From Sunxiuqinia sp965372405 (lineage in GTDB: Bacteria; Bacteroidota; Bacteroidia; Bacteroidales; Prolixibacteraceae), in NCBI GenBank assembly GCA_965372405.1, contig CBDVCE010000007.1, forward strand, positions 38,096 through 102,095: DNA of 64,000 nucleotides, given 5' to 3'. Made by a program: the position numbers and the translations under genes. Positions 32,057-41,460 of this stretch are shown here, piece by piece. Under the pieces are notes generated by a model that made no database searches, was not told the origin of the DNA, and worked only from the letters and a program-made list of their open reading frames with translations. Position 1 is the first letter of the stretch. Each line of letters begins with the position of its first letter.

Positions 32057-32950
32057 TTATTTCTTTTGAGTTTTTCGCTGTTCCCTAAATCGTGCGGGTG
32101 AAATTCCTGTTTTTTGCTTAAACAGGCGACAAAAATAATGGTCTGATTCAAATCCTATCTTATAGGCAATTTCTTTCGCTTTTAGTTCGCTATTAATAAG
32201 TAGTTCTTTTGCTTTCTCAATTTTTAAAAGCAAATGATATTGTAATGGAGCATGACCGGTTTGTAACTTGAAATCCCTTCTGAATTTTGAATAACTAATT
32301 CCGAAATCGTTAGCCATTATTTGAAAATCAATACACGAATCAATTTGGTTATGAATAATATACTTAGCTTTTAAAAAAAGAGAATTTTGCTGATTTGTAA
32401 GTTTAATGCTCTGTTTTGCATTGTAAATTTCAGCCATTAATTGAAGGCAAACTCCTGAAGCTAAGCGCTGAAATCCATATGGTTCCTCATTTGCAAGCTG
32501 AAACAAAACATCGAAATGATTTAATAATTGTAAGCTTGCACATTTACGAATTAGAGGTTGCGCTTTATCAAAAAAATAATCTGTAATTATTTGCTCAGGT
32601 ATTTTTCCGGAAAAACCAATCCAGTGTTCCGTCCATCCGGTTTGTTTGAGTGGTTTGTAGCGATGCCACTCTCCCGGGAAAAGCAAAAATCCGTCTCCAG
32701 TGTTTACATTCTTTATCCCTGCTGTTTTGCTTTCAAAAACTCCCTTTCCTTCGGTAATTAACACAAAATGATATTCATCCAGAATTCGTCCTGTTTCCCA
32801 TGAAAACATGTATGTTCCGGGATGCCCTTTTGTTGGGTAATCTGATCCTCTTTTAATGACTGATTTTCCAATGTCATTTACGATAAATCCCCATCTGATG
32901 TCTAAGTCTGAAATGGGTAGGTACTTTTTTAATGACGTACTTTTATTCAT
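32057..32950 (-). CDS. AraC family transcriptional regulator
   Basis: 297 residues. An N-terminal cupin-like sensor domain (~1-170, GKGVFESKTAGIKNVNTGDGFLLFPG) is followed by two helix-turn-helix motifs in the AraC domain (~195-292: FGISYSKFRRDFKLQTGHAP, and AYKIGFESDHYFCRLFKQKTGISPARFR). It is divergent from the rhamnose-polysaccharide cluster that starts at 33135, with a shared 184-base promoter region, so it is the likely activator responding to a sugar from that pathway. The ligand is inferred only. Confidence 0.88.
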   Translation of the reverse strand: MNKSTSLKKYLPISDLDIRWGFIVNDIGKSVIKRGSDYPTKGHPGTYMFSWETGRILDEYHFVLITEGKGVFESKTAGIKNVNTGDGFLLFPGEWHRYKPLKQTGWTEHWIGFSGKIPEQIITDYFFDKAQPLIRKCASLQLLNHFDVLFQLANEEPYGFQRLASGVCLQLMAEIYNAKQSIKLTNQQNSLFLKAKYIIHNQIDSCIDFQIMANDFGISYSKFRRDFKLQTGHAPLQYHLLLKIEKAKELLINSELKAKEIAYKIGFESDHYFCRLFKQKTGISPARFREQRKTQKK

Positions 32951-33134
32951 GTCATTTTGTGCAATAGAAATATCAGTTTATCTATTTAAGATCAGTGCAA
33001 AATAGAGTTTATTTGTATATAAACCAATTGAATAACCAGATCAAATAATTTAATCGTTCGATGTACTATTTCCAAATAAAAATGATTTGCTTGAAGTTGT
33101 CTCTTTAGTTTCATAAAATTAATATATGCCTGCA

Positions 33135-36100
33135 ATGAAAAAAACTCACATTAAACTAATAATTCTGTTTTCTCTTATTCTAGTATTGGGTTGTACTAAA
33201 AAATCGGTTAAAGAAGACTTTCATTCAGTTGAAGAAATGAGAAGCCTGTTTGCTGATCCTCCATCAGAATACCGTAGTGCACCGCTATGGGATTGGAATG
33301 AGCAGATCTCCGAAGAGGGGATTGATTTTCAGATGCGTGAGTTTAAAAAGGCAGGCATCGGTGGGGTGTTTGTTCACCCACGCCCCGGTCTACTGACGGA
33401 ATATTTGTCGGACGAATGGTTTCACCTGTTTGATTACACTGTGCAAAAAGGGAAAGAGCTGGATATGAAAGTCTGGATTTATGATGAGAATTCATATCCT
33501 TCCGGTTTTGCCGGCGGTCATGTTCCGGCAGAAATGCCCGATTCATACAAACACGGTACTGGCTTACGCATGTATACTCAGAAATCAGTTGATGTTTTAC
33601 CTTCCGATGAACTGGAAGTTATTTTGAAAAAGAATGGAGATAAATTCATTGATATTACAAATTCCATTGAAAGTGAAAAAGGAAAAATAGGTACTTACTA
33701 CCTTTTTGAAAAATCATATCCGGGAAAATCACCCTGGTACGGTGGCTTTTCATACGTAGATCTATTATACAAAGGGGTTACCGATAAATTTCTGGAGGTA
33801 ACCATGACCAGAGGTTATGAAAAAAATAAGGCAGATTTTGGCTTAACCTTACCGGGTATTTTTACCGATGAACCCAATCTTGAAGCTGCTATGGCAAGAG
33901 GTACAATAATGCGATGGACTCCGGATTTATTTGATGTTTTTCAGGAACGTTGGGGTTACGATTTAAAAGTTAATCTTCCTGCTTTGGTTGAAGAAACCAG
34001 TGATTGGAAAAAGGTTCGTCACGATTACTACGAACTGATCCTTGAACTGTTTCTGGATCGCTGGGCAAGACCATGGAGTAAATATTGCGATGAGAATAAG
34101 CTGAACTGGACTGGTCATTATTGGGAACATGGTTGGCCGGAACCCACGCATGGTTTTGATGAAGCAGCTTTTTATATATGGCACCAAATGCCTGGTGTGG
34201 ATATGTTGGGTAATAAATTGGACACATTGGGCTTGGGTGGTCAATTTGGGAACGACCGGGCTGTACGTGAATTACGAAGTGCTGCCAACCAGGCAGGCCG
34301 AAGTCGAACCCTTAGTGAAACCTATGGCGGCGGCGGCTGGGAAATGAATTTTGAAGAGCAGAAGAGATTAGTCGATTGGCAATGTGTTTTGGGGGTTAAC
34401 TTCGTAAATCAGCATCTTTCTTATTACTCACTCAATGGTGTACGAAAGTTCGACTACCCACCTTCGTTTTCTTACCATGAGCCCTGGTGGGAACATTATA
34501 AATTAATGGGTGATTACATTGGTCGGGTAAGTATGGCAATGTCTATGGGAGAACAAATTAATCAAACGCTTGTGCTTCAGCCAACCACCTCTGCATGGAT
34601 GTATTTTTCGCGAAAAGATAAAAATCCTGCTATAAATGAGATTCGTAATGGCTTTAAAAATTTTGTTTATAGAATGGAACAGCAGCACTTGGAATACGAC
34701 CTTGGTTCAGAAAATGTAATAAAAACATTGGGTAGCGTAAACGGTAGTAAGTTTACAGTTGGTCAACGCGATTATTCATTGGTGGTAATTCCGGCAGAAA
34801 TGGAGAATATAGATAGTTCAACCCTTAAAATGCTCACTAAGTATTTAGAAAATGGAGGTAATATTCTATCATTTAATTTGAATATATCGAGGGTGGATGG
34901 AGAGGAATCTTCCACAGTACATGATTTAGCAGCTAAATTCTCGAAACAATGGATTAATGCTGAAAAGCTGGAAGAGCCAATTGCTTTAAAAATGCTAAAA
35001 AGTGATGAGTTTGAAATGAAGGATAAAACTCAGAATGGCATGTTATATCACCAACGCAGAATTCTTTCTGATGGTGAGCTGATTTTCATGGTTAATTCAC
35101 ACAAAACTGAAAGTGCAGTCGCAGAAGTAGCTCTTCATGGGGAATTTGTGATTAAACTGGATCTGGTTAATGGGAAAGAATACACATATCCCGCCAAATC
35201 GGAAAAAGGAAAAGTATTTTTTAATATTGAACTTGAACCTGCAGGCAGTGCTCTTTTTGTAATTAGTAATAAGAAACCTGAAAAGCTAAAAGAATATACA
35301 GTTTCAAAAACAGAAAAATTGGTTGAAAGCAATGGCCTGCTTGAGGTAAAACGTGAATCTGACAACATAATGATGGTTAATTACCTCGATTTAAAAACAT
35401 CAAAATCAGATAAGAAAGAGGTCTATTTTATGAATGCATTGATTGGCCTGTTCAATGAAAATGGTATTGAAATGGGAAATCCGTGGCAACATAAAATTCA
35501 GTATAAAAAGAATTATCTGGAACTGGACTCTTTGTTTACCAAAGATTCTGGATTTGAAGCAAGTTATCACTTTCAGATCAATGAAAATTTTAGTGCTGCT
35601 TCAATGAATTCTGTCCGTGCCGTTGTTGAACGTCCTGATTTATGGGAAGTAAGCATAAATGGAGAAGAAGTTTCTAAACTTGATGAAACTTTCTGGATTG
35701 ATAAAGAATTTCCTCAATTTGCCATTGGCGAGTTCCTGAAAAAAGGCAAGAATACACTTTCCCTTAAAGCTCCAAGAATGCATATTCTGGCTGAAGTAAT
35801 GCCAGTTTATTTATTGGGTGATTTTCTGGTTACACCTGCAAAAAAAGGATTCCAAATTTCGGAGGGAGATATTAGTAATTTGGGTTCGTGGCAAAAATCG
35901 GGTCTGCCATTTTATTCTCAAAAAGTGGCTTATTCTCAGAAATTCAGTGTTGAAAAGTCAGAAGGTACTTCTTATAAAGTAAGATTGAAAAACTGGAACG
36001 GATCAATTTCTGATGTGTGGGTGAATGGAAAATCTGTCGGAGTAATCGCATGGCAACCCAATGAATTGGATGTTACCGATTACCTGAAGGAAGGAGAAAA

Positions 36101-36287
36101 CAAGATTACGGTAAAAGTTACTGGCAGCCTGAAGAATACTTTTGGATTTTTCTATCACAATAACGCCAGTTGGATACACGGACCACACTCGTGGAACAGT
36201 GCACCGGAAAAAATACCTCCTGCTTCGGATTATTTCTTAATGGATTACGGAATGTTTGAGCCTTTTGAGCTGGTTGAAACCTGGTAA
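33135..36287 (+). CDS. Large glycoside hydrolase, distant GH106-type, lipoprotein
   Basis: 1050 residues from the ATG at 33135, giving the lipoprotein signal LIILFSLILVLGCTKK; an alternative ATG lies nine bases upstream. The N-terminal TIM-barrel has APLWDWNEQISEEGIDFQM near 50 and GVFVHPRPGLLTEYLSDEWF, then GIFTDEPNLEAA near 241 with probable catalytic acids, and WTGHYWEHGWPEPTHG near 320. Galactose-binding beta domains form the last ~250 residues (KNWNGSISDVWVNGKSVG). It resembles the large GH106 group but lacks the DSWE-x-x-x-QNWT motif of its neighbours, so its specificity may differ. First gene of the divergent cluster. Confidence 0.7.
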   Translation: MKKTHIKLIILFSLILVLGCTKKSVKEDFHSVEEMRSLFADPPSEYRSAPLWDWNEQISEEGIDFQMREFKKAGIGGVFVHPRPGLLTEYLSDEWFHLFDYTVQKGKELDMKVWIYDENSYPSGFAGGHVPAEMPDSYKHGTGLRMYTQKSVDVLPSDELEVILKKNGDKFIDITNSIESEKGKIGTYYLFEKSYPGKSPWYGGFSYVDLLYKGVTDKFLEVTMTRGYEKNKADFGLTLPGIFTDEPNLEAAMARGTIMRWTPDLFDVFQERWGYDLKVNLPALVEETSDWKKVRHDYYELILELFLDRWARPWSKYCDENKLNWTGHYWEHGWPEPTHGFDEAAFYIWHQMPGVDMLGNKLDTLGLGGQFGNDRAVRELRSAANQAGRSRTLSETYGGGGWEMNFEEQKRLVDWQCVLGVNFVNQHLSYYSLNGVRKFDYPPSFSYHEPWWEHYKLMGDYIGRVSMAMSMGEQINQTLVLQPTTSAWMYFSRKDKNPAINEIRNGFKNFVYRMEQQHLEYDLGSENVIKTLGSVNGSKFTVGQRDYSLVVIPAEMENIDSSTLKMLTKYLENGGNILSFNLNISRVDGEESSTVHDLAAKFSKQWINAEKLEEPIALKMLKSDEFEMKDKTQNGMLYHQRRILSDGELIFMVNSHKTESAVAEVALHGEFVIKLDLVNGKEYTYPAKSEKGKVFFNIELEPAGSALFVISNKKPEKLKEYTVSKTEKLVESNGLLEVKRESDNIMMVNYLDLKTSKSDKKEVYFMNALIGLFNENGIEMGNPWQHKIQYKKNYLELDSLFTKDSGFEASYHFQINENFSAASMNSVRAVVERPDLWEVSINGEEVSKLDETFWIDKEFPQFAIGEFLKKGKNTLSLKAPRMHILAEVMPVYLLGDFLVTPAKKGFQISEGDISNLGSWQKSGLPFYSQKVAYSQKFSVEKSEGTSYKVRLKNWNGSISDVWVNGKSVGVIAWQPNELDVTDYLKEGENKITVKVTGSLKNTFGFFYHNNASWIHGPHSWNSAPEKIPPASDYFLMDYGMFEPFELVETW

Positions 36288-36298
36288 TATTTGCAGTC

Positions 36299-36322
36299 AG
36301 GCTTTCACTTCAAGTGAAGCCT
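36299..36322 (+). terminator. Hairpin after the first GH gene
   Basis: AGGCTTTCACTT and AAGTGAAGCCT form a 10 to 11-bp stem with one bulged T around a single C. No long T-run follows, so read-through into the FAD oxidoreductase gene is possible. Confidence 0.45.
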
Positions 36323-36351
36323 TGGCTACAATGACATAAACCTTATATCAA

Positions 36352-37638
36352 ATGAATCGAAAACAAATAGACCGAAGAAAATTCATTCAATATTCTGCAG
36401 CCGGTGCTGTTCTAGCTGGGTCTGCCAATACAGTTATTGGAGCTGAGAATATTACTATGGGTCAGCCTTCTGGTAACGAGAAAGTAAGCATTACTTCAGA
36501 AACCGATGTGTTGGTTGTTGGCGGAGGAACCGCTGGTACAATAGCCGCTATTCAGTCGGGTAGGGCTGGTGCAAAAACACTTTTAATCGAGCGGGGCAGC
36601 CAACTTGGTGGAACTACAACAACGGGTGGCGTTTCTTTTCCCGGTTTATTCGATGCCTGGGGCAAACAAATAATCGCTGGTATTGGTTGGGAACTGGTAG
36701 CTGAAAGTGTGTTATTGGATGGTGGAGCTTTTCCCGATTTTTCTAAAACTCCCCAGCATCATTGGATGAATCAGCTAAGGGTTAATCAGTTTCTTTATTC
36801 CATTCTTGCAGAGGAAAAATGCGAAGAGGCTGGTGTTGAAATTGCATATTATGAATTTCCATATTCTATTATGGAAACATCCAAAGGTTGGGAAGTTGAA
36901 TGTGTTGGGTTTGGAACCCGGCGGCGAGTGCTTTGTAAGCAGATTATTGACTGCACGGGAGGTGCAGAAGTGGTAGGCATGTTGGATTTGCCCCGGTTAC
37001 AGGAGGAAGAAACACAACCCGGCTCATTATTGTTTAAGTTAGATAAGGCAAATAGCCCCGGTCGACCCAACGGACCCGGTTCCGGTTTATTGGATAGTAT
37101 CTATGTTCACAAGGCTATTTCAGCCAACTCGCATACCGTTACAACAGCAAACCTAAGCGGGCGAAAAGCCGTTCTTGCAAAGGTACGTAAAGAAAAAAGG
37201 CGTTTGATGCATATGCAGCCTGAAGTTAGCTTCCGCGAAAGCTATCGAATTGAGGGAGAAACCATAATCACAGTTGACGACTATACTTCAGGACGGGTAT
37301 TTGACGATGCCATTTGTTATGCCTTTTATCCGGTTGATTTACACACCAAAGATGGCGTAAAACCAAAACCTTTGACAAAAGGCATAGTTCCAACTATCCC
37401 ACTTTCAGCTCTAATTCCAAAAAGAAGCCGCAATATAATTGTTGCCGGCAGGTGTGTTTCAAGCGACCGTTTGGCAAACTCTGGTCTGCGAGTTCAGGCC
37501 TCCTGTATGGCAATGGGACAGGCGGCAGGCATTGCAGCAGCTTTGGCAGTTCGAAAGAAAACAACTCCGCTTAAGGTGTCATTAAAAGACATCAGGGAAA
37601 TGCTGGTTAAAAACGGGGCGATTGTTCCCAAAACATAA
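36352..37638 (+). CDS. Tat-exported FAD-dependent oxidoreductase
   Basis: 428 residues. The N-terminus has a twin-arginine signal (IDRRKFIQYSAAGAVLAGSA), so the folded flavoprotein is exported. The FAD dinucleotide-binding motif is DVLVVGGGTAGTIAAIQSG (~49-67), followed by ERGSQLGGTTTTGG, and the C-terminal FAD contact is SGLRVQASCMAMGQAAGIAA. It belongs to the FAD_oxidored group common in polysaccharide-utilisation loci. Probably oxidises a sugar or glycoside in the periplasm; substrate and electron acceptor unknown. 21 bases before the next GH106 gene. Confidence 0.82.
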   Translation: MNRKQIDRRKFIQYSAAGAVLAGSANTVIGAENITMGQPSGNEKVSITSETDVLVVGGGTAGTIAAIQSGRAGAKTLLIERGSQLGGTTTTGGVSFPGLFDAWGKQIIAGIGWELVAESVLLDGGAFPDFSKTPQHHWMNQLRVNQFLYSILAEEKCEEAGVEIAYYEFPYSIMETSKGWEVECVGFGTRRRVLCKQIIDCTGGAEVVGMLDLPRLQEEETQPGSLLFKLDKANSPGRPNGPGSGLLDSIYVHKAISANSHTVTTANLSGRKAVLAKVRKEKRRLMHMQPEVSFRESYRIEGETIITVDDYTSGRVFDDAICYAFYPVDLHTKDGVKPKPLTKGIVPTIPLSALIPKRSRNIIVAGRCVSSDRLANSGLRVQASCMAMGQAAGIAAALAVRKKTTPLKVSLKDIREMLVKNGAIVPKT

Positions 37639-37659
37639 AAACACCTTAAATAATAACTA

Positions 37660-40608
37660 GTGAAAAACACTTTAATCAACTACCTGCTAATCATTCTTAC
37701 AGCCATTACAATTTTGAGCTGTACCAGTGAAAATAAATACATCGCCGAAACCAGCGATGTATTTCAACAGGTAAAAGCGAACTTCCAAAATCCACTAAGA
37801 GAATCAGGAGTTAACTGTTGGTGGTGGTGGCTCAACGGCAATGTAAATAAAGCAGCCATCACAAAGGATTTGGAAGCAATGAAATCCAGAAATTTTCAAG
37901 GAGCGATGATTTTTGATGCCGGAGGTCATAATCAGAGAGGCAACAAAGATATTCCTACAGGTCCGTTATTTGGTTCAGACGAATGGAACAAATTATTTGT
38001 ATTTGCGATGGACGAAGCAAAACGTTTGGGATTAGAAATGGGTTTTAATATCCAAAGCGGCTGGAACCTGGGAGGTCCGCGTGTAACTCCTCAATATACA
38101 GCGAAACAAATTACCTTTTCAGAAGCAATTATTGTGGGGAACAAAAAAGTAGCGATTAGATTAGAGTTGCCAAAAATCAGAAGAGATTTTTATGAAGACA
38201 TTGCAGTACTGGCAATTCCTTTAACACCGGCAAATAAAACAAAAAATGGTATTTCCGATTTGGATTTAAAACTGGGATATCATGAGCTGGGGGGATCAGC
38301 ACCAGACACTCGTTTTTTGTTAAGCAATAATCCTCGTAACGAAAGAGACAAAAAAACTAAAACAACTTATGTAATTCAAAAAGGAGATATTCTGAACCTA
38401 ACTTCTAAACTGAATAAAGATGGAAGTCTTAGCTGGGATGCACCAGAAGGGAAGTGGAGTATCATACGATTTGGTTATACCTGTACCGGATCACATGTTT
38501 CTACGTCGAGTGGCGACTGGCAGGGTAGTGTGTTGGATTACATGAGTAAAGAAGCCTTTGATTTTTATTGGAAAGATGTTGTTGAACCAATCTTTCAGGC
38601 GGCTGGAGAGCATGTAGGAACAACCCTGAAATACATGGAAACAGATAGCTGGGAATGCGGTGGCATGAATTGGACAGACAATTTTTCTGAAGAATTTCTA
38701 AACTATCGGGGATACGAGCTTCTAAATTTTTTGCCAATAGTTGCAGGTTACGTAGTAGATGACACAAATACTTCAAATGCTTTTTTAAACGATTTCAGAA
38801 AAACACTGGGCGATCTGGTTGCCTATAATCACTATGCACGTTTTCAGGAATATGCACATAAATATAACATGGGCATTCAGCCCGAATCGGCAGGACCACA
38901 CGCCGGTCCAATGGATGGGATAAAAAATTATGGTTTTAGCGATATTGTAATGAGCGAATTCTGGTCGCCGTCACCACATCGCCCACGACCAAATAATCGT
39001 TTCTTTCTTAAACAGGCATCTTCAGCAGCCCATATTTATGGAAAAAAGATAGTTGGTGCAGAATCTTTTACAACCATTGGGCCTCACTGGAACGATGAGT
39101 TGTGGCATGACCAAAAGTCTGCATTCGATCACGAAATTTGTGCTGGGTTGAACCGGATGTATTTTCATACTTTTACTTGTTCACCACCAGAAATGGGCTT
39201 GCCCGGTCAAGAGTATTTTGCCGGGACACATGTAAATCCGCAAGTAACCTGGTGGAAACAATCGGGGGCATTTATTGATTACATGCACCGTACTCAATCA
39301 ATCGTTCAGGAAGGTAAATTTGTTGCGGACGTGCTATATTATTATGGTGATCATGTTCCCAATGTATTTCCGTTTAAACATTCCGATCCGGCAGGAGTAA
39401 TGTCCGGTTTTGACTACGATGTAACGGATGAAACCATATTTCTGCAACTTAAAATGAAAGACGGGAAAATAGTTGTTCCCGGAGGAGTAAAATATCGTGT
39501 CTTGGTTCTATCAGATCATAAGGTGTTGTCGATGGCAGTATTGAAAAAAGTGGAATCATTGTTAAAACAAGGTGCACAAATAATTGGCTTTAAACCTGAA
39601 AGTTCAGCTAGTCTTGTTGGCGGAGATAAAGAACAAAAACAGTTTTATAAATTGACTGATAAAATCTGGGGGAAGGAATTAAGCGAAAAAGGAGAGAAGA
39701 AATACGGCGAAGGAACTTTAGCCTGGGGAATCACTTCTAAAGAATATTTATTGTCTAAAAATATCTCACCTGATTTCAAAGTTGTGTGCAGCGAGAGTAC
39801 TACCGATTTCGATTACATCCATTATACCATCAGCGAGAGCGAAGTCTATTTCATAACAAATCAAACTATTGAAAGACAGAAAATAAACAGTCAATTCCGT
39901 GTGTCAGGTAAACAACCTGAATTATGGGATCCTTTAACTGGAGATATTCATGAAGCCAAAGCTTTTACACAAAAAGATGATTTAACAACTGTACCACTAA
40001 TTCTTGAACCTTACGGAGCAGTAATGGTGGTATTTAATCAAACAATCGACAAGAACAAACAAGGCACTGCAAATCGGAATTATTCTGACTTTAAAACCAT
40101 AAAAGAGATTCAAGGAGATTGGGAAGTAAATTTCGATCCAAAATGGGGAGGACCATCATCGATTACATTCCCTGAACTAATAGACTGGTCAAAACATTCA
40201 GACGAAGGAATCAAGTATTACTCAGGAACAGCAGTTTATAACAAGTCTTTTGATCTGGATATTGAACCTCAAGAAGAAAAACAATATTTCCTGCAACTGG
40301 GGAGTGTTAAAGATGTGGGTATTGCTGAAGTAAAAATAAACGGAGTTGATAAAGGTGTGGTTTGGACAAAGCCATTCAGAGTTGAAATTAGCGAAGAACT
40401 ACAAAAGGGTGAAAATAAGCTTGAGATCAAAGTTGTAAATTCATGGTTTAACCGTGTTGCCGGCGACGAGATGTTTCCAAACAAAAAACAATTTACAAAT
40501 ACGAATGCTGTGCTGATAAACGATTTCAGAGGCAGACCAAGAAAAGAAATACCATTAGAGGCTTCTGGATTAATGGGACCCGTTACTATTGAAGAGGCAA
40601 TTTTTTAA
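37660..40608 (+). CDS. GH106-type alpha-L-rhamnosidase, lipoprotein
   Basis: 982 residues from a GTG start. Lipoprotein signal YLLIILTAITILSCTSE. The catalytic barrel begins GVNCWWWWLNGNVNKAAITK and carries METDSWECGGMNWTDNF near 328, the typical GH106 motif with an acidic residue; GIQPESAGPHAGPMDG near 407 and GAESFTTIGPHW near 467 hold further candidates. A jelly-roll sugar-binding domain ends the protein (VKINGVDKGVVWTKPFRVEI). GH106 enzymes remove alpha-L-rhamnose, often from pectic or sulfated glycans. Tandem with the FAD oxidoreductase and SGNH esterase genes. Confidence 0.85.
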   Translation: MKNTLINYLLIILTAITILSCTSENKYIAETSDVFQQVKANFQNPLRESGVNCWWWWLNGNVNKAAITKDLEAMKSRNFQGAMIFDAGGHNQRGNKDIPTGPLFGSDEWNKLFVFAMDEAKRLGLEMGFNIQSGWNLGGPRVTPQYTAKQITFSEAIIVGNKKVAIRLELPKIRRDFYEDIAVLAIPLTPANKTKNGISDLDLKLGYHELGGSAPDTRFLLSNNPRNERDKKTKTTYVIQKGDILNLTSKLNKDGSLSWDAPEGKWSIIRFGYTCTGSHVSTSSGDWQGSVLDYMSKEAFDFYWKDVVEPIFQAAGEHVGTTLKYMETDSWECGGMNWTDNFSEEFLNYRGYELLNFLPIVAGYVVDDTNTSNAFLNDFRKTLGDLVAYNHYARFQEYAHKYNMGIQPESAGPHAGPMDGIKNYGFSDIVMSEFWSPSPHRPRPNNRFFLKQASSAAHIYGKKIVGAESFTTIGPHWNDELWHDQKSAFDHEICAGLNRMYFHTFTCSPPEMGLPGQEYFAGTHVNPQVTWWKQSGAFIDYMHRTQSIVQEGKFVADVLYYYGDHVPNVFPFKHSDPAGVMSGFDYDVTDETIFLQLKMKDGKIVVPGGVKYRVLVLSDHKVLSMAVLKKVESLLKQGAQIIGFKPESSASLVGGDKEQKQFYKLTDKIWGKELSEKGEKKYGEGTLAWGITSKEYLLSKNISPDFKVVCSESTTDFDYIHYTISESEVYFITNQTIERQKINSQFRVSGKQPELWDPLTGDIHEAKAFTQKDDLTTVPLILEPYGAVMVVFNQTIDKNKQGTANRNYSDFKTIKEIQGDWEVNFDPKWGGPSSITFPELIDWSKHSDEGIKYYSGTAVYNKSFDLDIEPQEEKQYFLQLGSVKDVGIAEVKINGVDKGVVWTKPFRVEISEELQKGENKLEIKVVNSWFNRVAGDEMFPNKKQFTNTNAVLINDFRGRPRKEIPLEASGLMGPVTIEEAIF

Positions 40609-40626
40609 ACGAATTATAATTATCAG

Positions 40627-41343
40627 ATGAAGTTTTTTCTTTTTCTCCCTATAGTTTTCCTTTCTTTTTTGAGTTATAGTCAGATAACTGATTTTAAAGC
40701 AATAAATTCTAATGATTATCTGAATGACCTGAAAACCGAACTGCAAATAGAGTGGCCTAAGAACAGAACGATTAATTTGGTATTTCACGGGCACAGTGTG
40801 CCTTCCGGATATTTTAAAACGCCACATGTTAATACAGTTTCAGCTTATCCTAATTTGGTGTTGAAAAAAATAAAATCCATTTATCAGTTTGCAGTGATCA
40901 ATGTCATAACTACCTCTATTGGAGGTGAAAATTCAGTTAAAGGTGCAGAACGATTTAAAAGCGAGGTGCTAACTCATAAACCTGATGTATTATTTATTGA
41001 TTATGCATTAAATGATCGTGGTCTGGGTTTGGAAAAATCCTATGCCGCATGGAGCAAAATGATTAAGCAGGCAAAAAAACAGAATATAAAAGTGATTCTA
41101 TTGACACCTTCACCCGATCAAAGTGTGGATTATAATGATCCTGATAATGAACTGAAAAAACATACGAACCAGATTATTCAATTGGCAAATAAACACCAAG
41201 TGGGATTAGTGGACAGTTATAAAGCTTTTGAATTTTTGTACTCAAACAAAGAACAACTTACCAAATATATGTCGCAGGTAAATCATCCCAATGAAAAAGG
41301 GCATGAACTAATAGCGAATGAAATAATAGACTGGTTTAAGTAA
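40627..41343 (+). CDS. Secreted SGNH/GDSL hydrolase
   Basis: 238 residues with a Sec signal (FFLFLPIVFLSFLSYSQ). Block I reads LVFHGHSVPSGY (GHS in place of GDS), the Gly block is SIGGENSVKG, the Asn block is IDYALNDRG and block V is VNHPNEKGHELIA with the catalytic His. It is likely a carbohydrate esterase removing acetyl or similar groups so that the rhamnosidases can act. It begins 18 bases after the preceding GH106 gene. The substrate is inferred from context. Confidence 0.8.
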   Translation: MKFFLFLPIVFLSFLSYSQITDFKAINSNDYLNDLKTELQIEWPKNRTINLVFHGHSVPSGYFKTPHVNTVSAYPNLVLKKIKSIYQFAVINVITTSIGGENSVKGAERFKSEVLTHKPDVLFIDYALNDRGLGLEKSYAAWSKMIKQAKKQNIKVILLTPSPDQSVDYNDPDNELKKHTNQIIQLANKHQVGLVDSYKAFEFLYSNKEQLTKYMSQVNHPNEKGHELIANEIIDWFK

Positions 41344-41460
41344 TTAGATTGGAGTTTTGAGAAAGGAAATTGAAATTGTAAAACCTAATTAGAGTAAGCT
41401 TTTGATCCTTATTCCAGAAATAAATTATGTAGATATTCATTTTATTAAAATTCAAATCGC